A stretch of DNA of 64,000 nucleotides from Chitinophaga eiseniae (GTDB lineage: Bacteria; Bacteroidota; Bacteroidia; Chitinophagales; Chitinophagaceae), in the NCBI RefSeq assembly GCF_900167135.1, contig NZ_FUWZ01000002.1, forward strand, positions 1,390,651 through 1,454,650, in the 5' to 3' direction. Both the position numbers and the translations under genes were made by a program. How positions within the stretch are numbered: the first letter of the stretch is position 1; each line of letters starts with the position of its first letter. The notes under the pieces are model-generated. The model was not told where the DNA came from and ran no database searches. It worked only from the letters and a program-made list of their open reading frames with translations. Below are positions 37,804-47,068 of this stretch, piece after piece.

Positions 37804-38358
37804 TCATACCACATGTGCGCCCTCTGCAATCTCTTCTACCATCTTCTTACAAAAAGCAGGCAGATCTTTTGGCGTACGGCTGGTCACCAGTCCATGGTCA
37901 GTGACCACCGCTTCATCTGTCCAGTTAGCACCGGCATTTTCAAGATCTGTTTTCAGGGAAGGATAGGACGTGACCCTGCGACCTTTTAGCTCCCCGGTTT
38001 CAATCAGCGTCCAGGGACCATGGCAAATGGCAGCAATCGGTTTTCCGTCTTCAAAGAAACCTCCTACAAAAGCGACCGCCTGCTGATTGATACGCAGCTG
38101 ATCCGGGTTCAACACCCCGCCGGGCAATACCAGCGCATCATAGTCCTGCGCGTTGGCTTGAGACAGGTTTTTATCCACCGGATAATCTTTCCCCCAATCT
38201 TTTTCTGCCCACGCCCTCACTTTTTCTTTCTCGGGAGAGATGATATCCACTTTTGCTCCCGCCTCCTTTAACGCTTCCAGCGGCGCTGTCAGTTCCACTT
38301 CTTCAAATCCGTTGGCCACCAGTACTGCCACTTTTTTGTTCTGCAATTGAGTTCCCAT
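37804..38358 (-). CDS. DJ-1/PfpI superfamily protein (PfpI/YhbO type)
   Basis: The 184-residue protein opens KKVAVLVANGFEEVELTAPL, with the conserved Glu, and has the nucleophile elbow IAAICHGPWTLIETG (Cys at about residue 114, followed by His). These are hallmarks of the PfpI/YhbO branch, proposed to act on damaged or glycated proteins or as chaperone-like stress proteins. KGRRVTSYPSLKTDLENAGA and VVTDHGLVTSRTPKDLPAF are typical of the type. It is cytoplasmic and monocistronic. Confidence 0.93.
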   Translation of the reverse strand: MGTQLQNKKVAVLVANGFEEVELTAPLEALKEAGAKVDIISPEKEKVRAWAEKDWGKDYPVDKNLSQANAQDYDALVLPGGVLNPDQLRINQQAVAFVGGFFEDGKPIAAICHGPWTLIETGELKGRRVTSYPSLKTDLENAGANWTDEAVVTDHGLVTSRTPKDLPAFCKKMVEEIAEGAHVV

Positions 38359-38642
38359 AATTCATGTTTTTTTTGTGATTAAACCAGCTCTTTTTCCGCT
38401 GTGCCTGACGGGCACAGCTAATTCCCATATTTTGTTTCTTCCCCCCACTGCACAAAAAAGGTTCCCCTGTGAGAACAACTGACCTATGGCCGGGGTCCCG
38501 CGCCAGCGGTCGTATAACCGTTGTATATATTTTTTCCCATACCGTAGAAGAAAAGGAATCTCATTCCAGTGTAATATTTTTATCCCTCCTGTTGCATTTG
38601 GGACGATTGACTGTTTTATTTGTTGATACTAATTCCTGAACA

Positions 38643-39902
38643 ATGAAAAAGAATATGCTTTTCTGCGCCTTGTTCGCTGGTCTGATGGCTATGCAACAGG
38701 TTTCGGCGCAATCATCTCCCGTAGTACTGCCGGGGTTTACTGCCTATGCAGACCCTGAAGAGAAAAACGTTGACATCAATGAAAACAACGGGGTAACAAA
38801 CTGGACCGGCAATGAGAATACGGTCAACTTCTATTTTCACGCTGCCAATACCGGCAAGCTGAAAGTCACACTGCAGGCCCGCTCTGACGCAGGCAGTAAA
38901 TTGCTGGTGACACTAAACGGCGTTTCAAAAACGGTTAGCATTCCTGTCAATAGTAACTATGCAGCTATCCCTGCGCTGGAGACAAATATTAAAAAACCGG
39001 GTTTCTATGCGGTAACGCTGAAAGGGCTGGACAAATCCGGTAAAGTGTATGCTGATGTGAAAGGTGTTAACCTGGAGGGCGCCGCCACCAAAGATATCCA
39101 GTTCAATCCAAAACCATGGCGGCGTTCTGCTTCCGTACACCTGAACTATCCTGTTCCGGAGGGTAAAAATGCAGAGTGGTTTTATGGCGAGATAAAAGTA
39201 CCGGCGGGGGAAGACAAAGTGGGCACATACTTTATGTCCTGCGGCTTCCATCGTGGTTATTTCGGCATGCAGGTCAACTCGCCGGAGGAAAGAAGGATCA
39301 TTTTCTCCGTATGGGATGCGGGCAGTGAGCCAGACAGGCGCGACAACGTAAAGTATGAAGACCAGGTAGTGCTGCTGGCCAAAGGCGACAGCGTTTATGC
39401 CAGCGGTTTCGGCGGCGAGGGTACCGGCGGCCACAGTCACTGGATATATAACTGGAAGGCAGGGGATACCTATCGCTTTTTAATGCACAGCGTGCCTACC
39501 GGTACCACCACCACCTATACCGCCTATTTCTATGTGCCGGAACACCGGGAGTGGAAGCTGATCGCCAGCTTCCGTGCACCCAAAGACGGTAAGTATATGG
39601 GACACCTGTATTCGTTCCTTGAAAATTTTTCTTTTGAGAACGGACATCTCGGCAGAAAAGGATACTATGGTAATCACTGGATAAAAACAGACACCGGCGA
39701 ATGGATAGAGCTGACAAAAGCGAAATTCACCAATGATGCTACCGCTAAAGCAAAAGACCGCCTGGATTTCGGCGGCGGTGCTGAAAATGGCTGGTTCTAT
39801 CTCTGGACCAGCGGCTTCAAGCCCGCAGATGCCCGGTATGGCGACATTTTCGAGCGCCCAGCTACGGGTAAACACCCTGAGATAACGCTACCGCGTTTCT
39901 AA
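38643..39902 (+). CDS. DUF5077-DUF3472 exported protein
   Basis: The 419-residue protein has a signal peptide (MKKNMLFCALFAGLMAMQQVSAQ). The N-terminal beta domain (about 27-150, VLPGFTAYADPEEKNVDI) matches DUF5077, and the following region (SVHLNYPVPEGKNAEWFYGE, GTYFMSCGFHRGYFGMQ) matches DUF3472. This pairing is common in Bacteroidota and is often found among glycan-related surface proteins, but no activity is established that I know of. It is monocistronic, with a terminator right after. Confidence 0.82.
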   Translation: MKKNMLFCALFAGLMAMQQVSAQSSPVVLPGFTAYADPEEKNVDINENNGVTNWTGNENTVNFYFHAANTGKLKVTLQARSDAGSKLLVTLNGVSKTVSIPVNSNYAAIPALETNIKKPGFYAVTLKGLDKSGKVYADVKGVNLEGAATKDIQFNPKPWRRSASVHLNYPVPEGKNAEWFYGEIKVPAGEDKVGTYFMSCGFHRGYFGMQVNSPEERRIIFSVWDAGSEPDRRDNVKYEDQVVLLAKGDSVYASGFGGEGTGGHSHWIYNWKAGDTYRFLMHSVPTGTTTTYTAYFYVPEHREWKLIASFRAPKDGKYMGHLYSFLENFSFENGHLGRKGYYGNHWIKTDTGEWIELTKAKFTNDATAKAKDRLDFGGGAENGWFYLWTSGFKPADARYGDIFERPATGKHPEITLPRF

Positions 39903-39954
39903 AATATGCTATCCCCTGTCGTATAACGTTCACCGTTAGTATTACGACCGAAAG

Positions 39955-39976
39955 CCGCCGGAAGTTTTTCCGGCGG
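39955..39976 (+). terminator. Terminator after the DUF3472 gene
   Basis: CCGCCGGAA (39955-39963) pairs with TTCCGGCGG (39968-39976), followed by TTTTTT. Confidence 0.88.
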
Positions 39977-40101
39977 TTTTTTATCCGTTTTGTTTCCTAT
40001 ATACCCTATGGGGTATTAGGGACAAATTTACTTTCGCCGGTGCTTACCGGATTTTGGTTTAAATTCGGTTTGAAAAATGATCCTTTTGCAGATACCGTTT
40101 T

Positions 40102-41223
40102 ATGCTTAAATCAGTGAAAAAGAGACTACCCATTCCCGGTGTGCTGGATGTGTTGGATGAGCTGAACCCATTCAAGGTGAAGCGGCAGCGTATTATGAAC
40201 TTCAACCCGGCTACAAGCGTGGCTTCGCGCAAACCGGCGGAAACCAGCAAGATCACCGTTTTCGATTATAGCGGTAACGGCTGTACGGAGGAAACACTGG
40301 TGTCCCTGGAAGAGGTATTTGCCTTCCGTGATAAACCGACGTCTACCTGGATTAATGTGGATGGTATCCGGAAAGATGATGTACATGCCATTTGTCAGCA
40401 TTACATGATCCACCCGTTGATAGAGGAGGATATCCTGAGTATAGGACAACGTGCTAAAATGGACGACATTGGAGAACGGCTGTTTTGCCAGTTGCCCATG
40501 ATGTATTTTAATAGCGAAGCATCTACTATAGATCTTGAGCAGGTAAGCATCGTGATGGGCAAAAATTTCGTGATCTCTTTTCAGGAAGATCCTACACGGG
40601 ATGTATTTGATCCGGTACGCGATAAACTGAAAATACCAGGTTCCCGTATCCGTAATGGTACGATGGACTTCCTCTGTTATTCCCTGCTGGATCTAATTGT
40701 AGACAGTTATTTTTCGGTGCTGGATAAACTGGGAGAAAGGATAGAACTGATGGAAGACCTGGTACAACACTATCCGAATACCCGCACGCTGGCGCGGATC
40801 AACTTCCTTAGGCGACAGGTATTCCTTTTCAAAAGAGGAATAGCGCCTGTGCGTGACCTGGTCAACGGATTCCTGAAAAGTGACAGTAACCTGCTGGAGG
40901 ACAATGTGACGAAATATTACAAAGACGTATACGACCACATCATTCAATGTAATGATCTGGCAGATAACTACCGGGATATGATCCTCAACGTACAGGAGAT
41001 GTACCATACCCAGCTCAATCTCAAAATGAATGAGATCATGAAAGTGCTGGCGGTGGTAACCACGTTACTGTCGCCCTTAACCCTCATTGCCGGTATTTAT
41101 GGTATGAACTTCCATAATATGCCGGAATTGGCAACCCGCAACGGCTATTTTTATACCCTTGGCGGAATGGGGATATTGTTAGTACTGATGATCCTTATTT
41201 TCCGGAAGCGGGGCTGGTTTTAG
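40102..41223 (+). CDS. corA: CorA-family magnesium/cobalt transporter
   Basis: The 373-residue protein has a cytoplasmic N-terminal funnel domain (about 1-290, with the long helix near NVQEMYHTQLNLKMNEIMKV) and two C-terminal membrane helices. The first ends in the family signature YGMNFHNMPE (GMN motif) and the second is LGGMGILLVLMILIF, followed by a basic tail. It is a pentameric Mg2+ (Co2+) channel. Its last four bases overlap the end of the convergent DUF2480 gene. Confidence 0.95.
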   Translation: MLKSVKKRLPIPGVLDVLDELNPFKVKRQRIMNFNPATSVASRKPAETSKITVFDYSGNGCTEETLVSLEEVFAFRDKPTSTWINVDGIRKDDVHAICQHYMIHPLIEEDILSIGQRAKMDDIGERLFCQLPMMYFNSEASTIDLEQVSIVMGKNFVISFQEDPTRDVFDPVRDKLKIPGSRIRNGTMDFLCYSLLDLIVDSYFSVLDKLGERIELMEDLVQHYPNTRTLARINFLRRQVFLFKRGIAPVRDLVNGFLKSDSNLLEDNVTKYYKDVYDHIIQCNDLADNYRDMILNVQEMYHTQLNLKMNEIMKVLAVVTTLLSPLTLIAGIYGMNFHNMPELATRNGYFYTLGGMGILLVLMILIFRKRGWF

Positions 41224-41726
41224 GCCTTTTTCTTATATACCGGTACAGAAGAGCAGGGCTCCCCGTACATAATGCTTTTGGCTACCGGACGCAGCAGTCG
41301 GGTTACCTCTGCATAGGCTACTTCGCCTACCCGCTGATCGCCGCAACCTTTGATCACGATGCGTTTGTCTGTGAAGGCGGTCACGTCCAATGAAGATAAG
41401 TTCTTCAGGTATAGCGTTTTATATATAAATTCTGCATCACCGAACGCAGCATAGGCGGCCACCGGTTCCAGGTTGGTCATCACCAGCATATAAGCCCATA
41501 AGGGTACTACAGCGTCAGCCGTGCATACCAGGCCTACGTTTTTGCCACGGTATTGTTCCCAGTCGTGCGACTGCATAGCGGTACGAAAGTCTTTCTCTTT
41601 CAGGATCATTCCCATAAAAAGGTAGTCCTTCATATCAAAAATGACAGTCTCCCCCTTAGGGTAGAATTGTTCCAGGTCAATGGTTTCCAGGCCACTCTGT
41701 GCTACTTTATTAACGATTTCATCCAT
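41220..41726 (-). CDS. DUF2480 family protein
   Basis: The 168-residue cytoplasmic protein matches DUF2480, a family almost confined to Bacteroidota and without known function: EIVNKVAQSGLETIDLEQF at the start, FDMKDYLFMGMILKEKDFR, VGLVCTADAVVPLWAYMLV and the late VIKGCGDQRVGEVAYAEV. Members are conserved single-copy genes, which suggests a housekeeping role. The -7 motif lies 21 bases before the ATG, and a bidirectional terminator separates it from ppiD. Confidence 0.88.
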   Translation of the reverse strand: MDEIVNKVAQSGLETIDLEQFYPKGETVIFDMKDYLFMGMILKEKDFRTAMQSHDWEQYRGKNVGLVCTADAVVPLWAYMLVMTNLEPVAAYAAFGDAEFIYKTLYLKNLSSLDVTAFTDKRIVIKGCGDQRVGEVAYAEVTRLLRPVAKSIMYGEPCSSVPVYKKKA

Positions 41727-41747
41727 AGCTGTCTGTTTTTAACCTCA

Positions 41748-41755
41748 CAAATTTA
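41748..41755 (-). promoter_or_regulatory. -7 element of the DUF2480 gene
   Basis: Minus-strand TAAATTTG matches TAnnTTTG exactly, 21 bases before the ATG. Confidence 0.5.
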
Positions 41756-41772
41756 CGAAGATATGGGCATGT

Positions 41773-41802
41773 AAAAAGGGAGGCATTACTGCCTCCCTTT
41801 TT
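41773..41802. terminator. Terminator downstream of ppiD
   Basis: AAAAAGGGAGGCA (41773-41785) pairs with TGCCTCCCTTTTT (41790-41802). On the minus strand it closes the ppiD transcript with a T-run. Confidence 0.85.
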
Positions 41803-41833
41803 CCTTATGTCAGTTAAAAATGTATGCTGTCTG

Positions 41834-43924
41834 TTAGAAGAATTTACCGCGGGTATCTTTGATATCGCTTTTCTTCTTCAACACTTCAAACAGCTGCTGG
41901 TCGAGCAGGGATTTGATACCTTGTTCGTAAGCAGCCTGCTGGGTGGCCAGGTCTTGTGCCTGCTGGGCTGGTTCGTAGCTATCCGCTTTGATTACGTATA
42001 CCGCAGCATTGCCTTCAATCGGAGCAGATACTTTGGCAGTACCCCAGCTTTTGTTGAAAGAAGCGCCGGCAACGCGAGGTTCAAAGCCGAGGGAAGCGAT
42101 AAACGGAGAAGCGAAGCTTACACCTTCTGCTTTCAGCACCGGTTGGTTGGTGGATTTAGCAGCTGCGTCCAGGCTGGCCGGAGTTTGCAGTTTAGCGATG
42201 ATTTGTTCAGCTTTCTTGTGTTTTTTCACTTCAGCTTCCACCTGCGGTCTTACGTCATCCAGCGGAGCGGTGCCTTCAGCGCGAACGCTGCTCAGTACAG
42301 CTACCACATATTTGTCGTCGAAGGTAAACACAGTGCTTACGTCGCCTTTTTTGGCTTCATAGGCCCAACGTACCAGTTCGCGGGACTGTCCGATGCCGGG
42401 GATCACAAAATCCATCGGGCGAAGGTTGTCAGCGATTCTTTTATTCAGTTTGCCTTGTTGTACGTTCTTTTCGAAAGTAGCGGCGGTACGGCTTTTACTA
42501 GCGAAATCGCTGGCGGCACCGTAGGCGTTATTGTTGGTTTCCTTGCTGGCATCCACGGCTTTACCGAGGTAAGCCACTTTGATAGCCGGGCCAATGTTTT
42601 TCTGGTCCATGATTTCGATTACGTGGTAACCGAACTGTGTTTTCACCGTTTTAATCTGGCCTTTGGAACCTTCGAAAGCGAAATCTTTGAATTCAGGCAC
42701 AAACTGGGTAGCAGGGGTGATATCATATTCACCGCCTGTTTGTTTGCTGCCCGGATCGTCAGAATACTGGGTAACCAGTGCTTTAAAGTCTGCGCCGCCT
42801 CTAACTGCTACCTCGATGCTGTCGGCACGTTTTTTAGCGATAGAGTCCGGTAAACCTCCCTGCGGACCGGAAGCGATCAGGATGTGGCGCACTTTCACGC
42901 TGTCAGGCATGTTTTTGCGGTCTACCATTTTCGCGAACACGATCAGGTTATTATCATAATAAGGACCATATACGGCGCCTACCGGCAGATTTACGATAGA
43001 ATCCTTCTGAGGTACCTGGGCGGCGCTTTTGGAAACGTAGCCATCATAGTATTTAATCTCAGAGTTACGGTTAATGAAACCGGCCACATCATTAGTAGTA
43101 TCCAGTTCTGCCTTCAGGGCAACGATTTGCTGGATAGCAGCAGCGGAGTCCTGGGCAGAAGGAACGGCGTCGAAAGACACATATTCCACTTTGCGGGATT
43201 CTTCTACTTTAAAGAGCTCTTTATGGTCCTGAATGAAACGGTTCAGTTCCGCATCAGTTACTTTAATAGTGGAGTCAGCGATAGAAGCATAAGGTACGCT
43301 TACATAAGAGATAGTAGCGGTCTTGCTGTTATCTTCCTGCTGTTGGGCAGCCATCCATTTAGGATAGTATACCCCTTGTTTAATCAGGGTGATATATTTC
43401 AGCTGTTCCTGCGACTTGGCGATGTAGGTTTCCAACTGCGCGAGGGCCGCACGGATCTGAGGATTCTGGGGAGCCTGTGCGATTGTCTGCTGTAATGCTG
43501 CGCGGTCGAACTGACCATCGCGGGTAAACTGCTGAACCACGATCGGGTTCGGGTTTTTACCTTTGATTTGGTCTACCACTTCCGCTTCAGTCACTGCTAT
43601 ACCCAGTTTTTCATATTGGGCCTGCATAATCTGTTCATTCAGAAACTGGTTCCAAACCTGCTCACGGATATATTGACGGGTTTGTTCGTCAATATTACCA
43701 TTGGGCATCTGCTGGCGTGCGCCTGCTTCGGCATCCTGAATACGGCGCTGGTATTCTCCGAGATCCAGCTCTTCACCGTTTACTTTACCCACAGTGGTAG
43801 AACGGCGGGCGAGAGAACTTTTGCCAAAAAAGGCATCCTGCAACAGGAAACTAACAATAGCCAGGCAAATCACTACTACGATCACGACGGCATATTTGTC
43901 CCTGATTTTCTGAATTACTGACAT
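41834..43924 (-). CDS. PpiD/SurA-like periplasmic peptidyl-prolyl isomerase
   Basis: The 696-residue protein has an N-terminal anchor (YAVVIVVVICLAIVSFLLQD, about 11-30) and then a SurA_N-type chaperone region (VNGEELDLGEYQRRIQDAE). A parvulin rotamase domain lies near 340-445 (VKVRHILIAS, GGADFKALVTQYSDDPGSKQ, GQIKTVKTQFGYHVIEIMDQ), followed by a second chaperone-like half. This is the PpiD layout: an inner-membrane-anchored foldase helping newly exported proteins. A well-spaced promoter precedes it. Confidence 0.92.
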   Translation of the reverse strand: MSVIQKIRDKYAVVIVVVICLAIVSFLLQDAFFGKSSLARRSTTVGKVNGEELDLGEYQRRIQDAEAGARQQMPNGNIDEQTRQYIREQVWNQFLNEQIMQAQYEKLGIAVTEAEVVDQIKGKNPNPIVVQQFTRDGQFDRAALQQTIAQAPQNPQIRAALAQLETYIAKSQEQLKYITLIKQGVYYPKWMAAQQQEDNSKTATISYVSVPYASIADSTIKVTDAELNRFIQDHKELFKVEESRKVEYVSFDAVPSAQDSAAAIQQIVALKAELDTTNDVAGFINRNSEIKYYDGYVSKSAAQVPQKDSIVNLPVGAVYGPYYDNNLIVFAKMVDRKNMPDSVKVRHILIASGPQGGLPDSIAKKRADSIEVAVRGGADFKALVTQYSDDPGSKQTGGEYDITPATQFVPEFKDFAFEGSKGQIKTVKTQFGYHVIEIMDQKNIGPAIKVAYLGKAVDASKETNNNAYGAASDFASKSRTAATFEKNVQQGKLNKRIADNLRPMDFVIPGIGQSRELVRWAYEAKKGDVSTVFTFDDKYVVAVLSSVRAEGTAPLDDVRPQVEAEVKKHKKAEQIIAKLQTPASLDAAAKSTNQPVLKAEGVSFASPFIASLGFEPRVAGASFNKSWGTAKVSAPIEGNAAVYVIKADSYEPAQQAQDLATQQAAYEQGIKSLLDQQLFEVLKKKSDIKDTRGKFF

Positions 43925-43954
43925 ATATTATATAGTCTACATTTTTAAGGAAAG

Positions 43955-43986
43955 CAAAAATAGAATAAAATAACTGTAACTGCAAA
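43955..43986 (-). promoter_or_regulatory. Full Bacteroidota promoter of the ppiD-like gene
   Basis: On the minus strand TTTG (43983-43986), a 20-base spacer and TATTTTTG (43955-43962) fit the consensus TTTG, about 19-20 bases, TAnnTTTG. The ATG follows about 30 bases downstream. It is the best-formed promoter in the window. Confidence 0.7.
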
Positions 43987-44070
43987 AGAGTATTTTTTGC
44001 CTCCAAACCCAATACAGTAAAGGATTTGAGGCCTTTCTAACACTTTTGTGGACTGGTTATCATTCACAGG

Positions 44071-44638
44071 TTTTCCACAGATATCCCCTTTTTTCAAGGT
44101 GCTTTTTTTCAAGGTGTTAGTATTTCAAAATACCGGCAGGAACGGGTATTTTCGCAAAACAGTCCACCTGGGAAGCTCAACAGTTTATACACAAATGTGA
44201 AAAAGCCATTTTTCACAATCCACAGGAAAATGTGAATAAAACATGGTTATTTTCAACAACACCTCATTTTGGCGTTTTGACTCGTCCGATCGTTTTTTTT
44301 CCACAATACCTGTGTAAAACCACCTGTAAAACTGAAAATAAGGTGGGAAAAGGTGCCTTTAGACACCGGTAAAACTAATTTTGTTTTTCTGCCAAAAGTT
44401 TACCTCAAAAAAAGCAGTTGTGAATTGTGGATAGTAAAAGCGTTCTTTTAACATTTTTCCAATACCCTCCCGGTAAAAAAGATTTTCACCAACAACGATA
44501 TCCACGTATGTGGATGAAATAGGTAAAATCCAGCAATGACGGGGAAACAGGGTGTTAATTAGATGTGGAAAGCGTATAAAAAAGGAATAACAACTACATT
44601 TGTACAGGTGCTGGAAAATTAATTTCCACATATTCACA
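44071..44638. other. Candidate oriC part 1: cluster of DnaA-box-like 9-mers
   Basis: This non-coding stretch between ppiD and nadA carries about a dozen sites resembling the DnaA box TTATNCACA or TTTTCCACA. Exact TTATNCACA: TTATACACA at 44185 (+) and TTATTCACA at 44231-44239 (-). TTTTCCACA: 44071 (+) and 44297 (+). Related: TTTTTCACA 44209, TTTTACACA 44311 (-), CTATCCACA 44426 (-), TCATCCACA 44509 (-), CTTTCCACA 44564 (-), ATTTCCACA 44622 and ATATTCACA 44630. ATCCAC, GTAT, GTGGAT at 44500-44515 is a perfect palindrome. The dnaA gene is not in the window. The origin role is inferred from box density and the nearby parS sites. Confidence 0.65.
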
Positions 44639-44690
44639 GCCCTAATAGTAGTGGGCTTTTCTTTTTAAATAAATAAATAAGTATATAGTT

Positions 44691-45698
44691 ATGATTACTG
44701 AAATCGCTGTCGCGAAAAAAAATTTGCAGCATAACGGATTTTTGGATATACCGGTTGACCCAGCTCTGGACCTGTTTGCAGCGATCGAAAATCTGAAAAA
44801 GGAAAAAAACGCGATCGTACTGGCGCACTATTACCAGGAGCCTGATATCCAGGATGTGGCCGATTATATCGGAGACAGTCTTGGGCTCAGTCAACAAGCT
44901 GCCAAAACGGATGCCGATATTATTGTTTTTGCCGGTGTGCACTTTATGGCGGAAACGGCAAAAATTCTAAGTCCGCAGAAAAAAGTGCTGTTGCCCGACC
45001 TGAAAGCGGGGTGTTCTCTGGCCGACAGTGCTCCTCCGGAACTTTTCAAAAAATTCCGTGATAAGTATCCTGATCATATCGTGATTTCGTATATCAACTG
45101 TTCAGCAGGTATCAAGGCACTGAGTGATATCATTTGTACTTCTTCCAATGCGGAAAAAATTATCGAAAGTGTTCCGAAGGACCAGCCTATCATTTTTGCG
45201 CCTGACCGCAACCTGGGATCTTACCTGATTAAGAAAACCGGTCGTGATATGGTTTTATGGAATGGCGCCTGTATGGTACACGAGATTTTTTCGCTGGAGA
45301 AAATCACGAAACTGAAAGCACAGCATCCGAAAGCAAAAATTATTGCACACCCCGAATGTGAGCCGGCAGTGTTGGCGGTGGCTGACTACATTGGTTCCAC
45401 TACCGGGTTGTTGAAGTTTAGCCAAAAAGACGATGCCCGGGAATATATCGTGGTAACGGAAACCGGAATTCTGCATCAGATGCAAAAGGAAAATCCGGGG
45501 AAAACTTTTATTCCTGCTCCGCCTAATAATGCGTGTGCCTGTAACGACTGTCCACACATGAAATTGAATACGCTCGAAAAGCTGTACCTGTGTATGGAAT
45601 ACGAACAGCCGGAAATTACCATGGAAGAAAGTCTTAGAATCGCCGCTAAAAAGCCGATAGAGCGAATGCTGGAGATTAGTGAACGTGCTGGACTTTGA
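44691..45698 (+). CDS. nadA: Quinolinate synthase
   Basis: The 335-residue enzyme condenses iminoaspartate with dihydroxyacetone phosphate to quinolinate in de novo NAD synthesis. Signatures: [55 protein letters not shown] and APDRNLGSY. The likely [4Fe-4S] ligands are Cys108 (KAGCSLADS), Cys194 (NGACMVHE) and one Cys of [10 protein letters not shown] (282-287). No nadB or nadC is adjacent. It sits alone between candidate origin elements, with codon usage visibly more AT-rich than most genes of the window. A terminator follows. Confidence 0.97.
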   Translation: MITEIAVAKKNLQHNGFLDIPVDPALDLFAAIENLKKEKNAIVLAHYYQEPDIQDVADYIGDSLGLSQQAAKTDADIIVFAGVHFMAETAKILSPQKKVLLPDLKAGCSLADSAPPELFKKFRDKYPDHIVISYINCSAGIKALSDIICTSSNAEKIIESVPKDQPIIFAPDRNLGSYLIKKTGRDMVLWNGACMVHEIFSLEKITKLKAQHPKAKIIAHPECEPAVLAVADYIGSTTGLLKFSQKDDAREYIVVTETGILHQMQKENPGKTFIPAPPNNACACNDCPHMKLNTLEKLYLCMEYEQPEITMEESLRIAAKKPIERMLEISERAGL

Positions 45699-45768
45699 TT
45701 TAACTATTTGATTTTCAGTATTATTCAAATTTTATTTTTTAGTCAATTAATTATTTGACCATATTCAG

Positions 45769-45799
45769 AAGCCCCGAGGTTTATATAACCCCGGGGCTT
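45769..45799 (+). terminator. Terminator after nadA
   Basis: AAGCCCCG at 45769-45776 pairs with CGGGGCTT at 45792-45799, with inner GGTT/AACC pairs and an AT loop; a short T/C run follows. Confidence 0.8.
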
Positions 45800-45818
45800 T
45801 CCTATTTTAGTCGGAATC

Positions 45819-46846
45819 ATTTAATTCTCAGGCGGTTATGAAGGCTTTGAGAGTGTGATATTTAATTTTGTCCGTCCATTTCCCTGGTTTATTGAACGGA
45901 GCTGTCTTAATTTCTCTTTCGTATATGTGCATAAACAGCTAAATCTGCTTTTTGAAGGCGCTGAGATTTTAATTTTTTTTTCCCACCTTGGGTATGCCCG
46001 ATAAATTTTTTTTTATAAGATTCTCAAAGCCTTATAAGTTTCGCGAGAGTCTTTTATTTGTTTACTTCCTCTAATCCTTTCCGAAATTTTCCGTTATAAA
46101 ACTGTTGCCCTGTAATTTTTGAAGGCGCTGAGAATTGAATGAAATGTTCAGTAACGGCAAAACCCCGTGATTTCATATTTTATTCAATTCTCAGCGCCTT
46201 TATTTTTTACGGACGTTTTTATTTTCTGCATTAGGACGTATTAGCCGTGCCCGGCAAGCTTTGCATACTGGCGTATAAAAATCTTTTTTTCTCCAAACGG
46301 AGGCCCTGAGGAGACTACAAGGTGTGATTTTCAGGAGCGCTCTGACAATTAGATATTTGTTTCAGATCAAGGGTTACCCCGGGATTTTGTTTTTCATTGG
46401 AACCTCAGCGCATTGCCTGTGGGCTGAGAATAGCTCGGGTATTGGGGGGAGCCTGGCACTGAAAAATATATTCGATTCTCAGCGGCTAAGCAGTGCCTTG
46501 AGAATTGAATATATTTTGAGCGATCTAAATTTCTGCGCAGGATGAAAATCCATTGAAATGTCAGGGTGTAGTGAGGCCGCTGAGATTTTAATATTCATGG
46601 AGGATTATATGCTCTTTTGAAAAGAAATAGAATATTCGATCCTCAGCGTGTAGTCTAAGCTGTGAGAATTGAATATTTTTTCCAAAAGTGAGGAAGCGGG
46701 TATATGGGAGTAACAGAAGCCAGTCTCACGCGCCACACAATGTGGTGAGAATTGAATATTTTTCTGCTTTTGTGACATGACCAACGATCAAACTGTTTTA
46801 TCGAAATCTCACGGCACAGGAAAGGCGCTGAGAATCTGTTTTATTT
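45819..46846. repeat. Array of paired inverted copies of a ~19-bp motif (CGCTGAGAATTGAAT core)
   Basis: At least a dozen degenerate copies of AAGGCGCTGAGAATTGAAT occur in about 1 kb, in both orientations and often as head-to-head pairs. Clear forward copies start at 45955, 46122, 46495, 46575, 46659, 46743 and 46822. Clear reverse copies are at 45819, 46015, 46182, 46401, 46463 and 46631. Copies 46122-46140 and 46182-46200 are exact reverse complements around a 41-base loop. 46463-46486 and 46495-46517 form another stem with AT-rich extensions around an 8-base loop. No convincing coding sequence is present. Related words recur once or twice past ybeY (48938). No known element class fits. The bases between this array and the 47.07 kb array hold nothing I recognise. 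Confidence 0.75.
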
Positions 46847-47068
46847 GAGTCCGGTGATGGGAAGGGTAGAGGGGAATGTTCTCCAGGCTTAAATAAAGGT
46901 CGGAGAATACAGCGGAGAAGAATTTCGTGGGGGGATGCCATTGTTTTAAGCCGGACAGGTTTCTCAGGGCATTCGTAACGCCTTGAATTTTTACTTGAGA
47001 GTAAATCGCAGTTTAAAAAGGTTTTTTCGGAAAATTTTTCCTGTTTTCACTATAACAGATGAAGAAAA

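Noticed and set aside
45819-46846. CRISPR array
   Set aside because: Copies alternate in orientation, vary in sequence and have irregular spacing; no cas genes are present.
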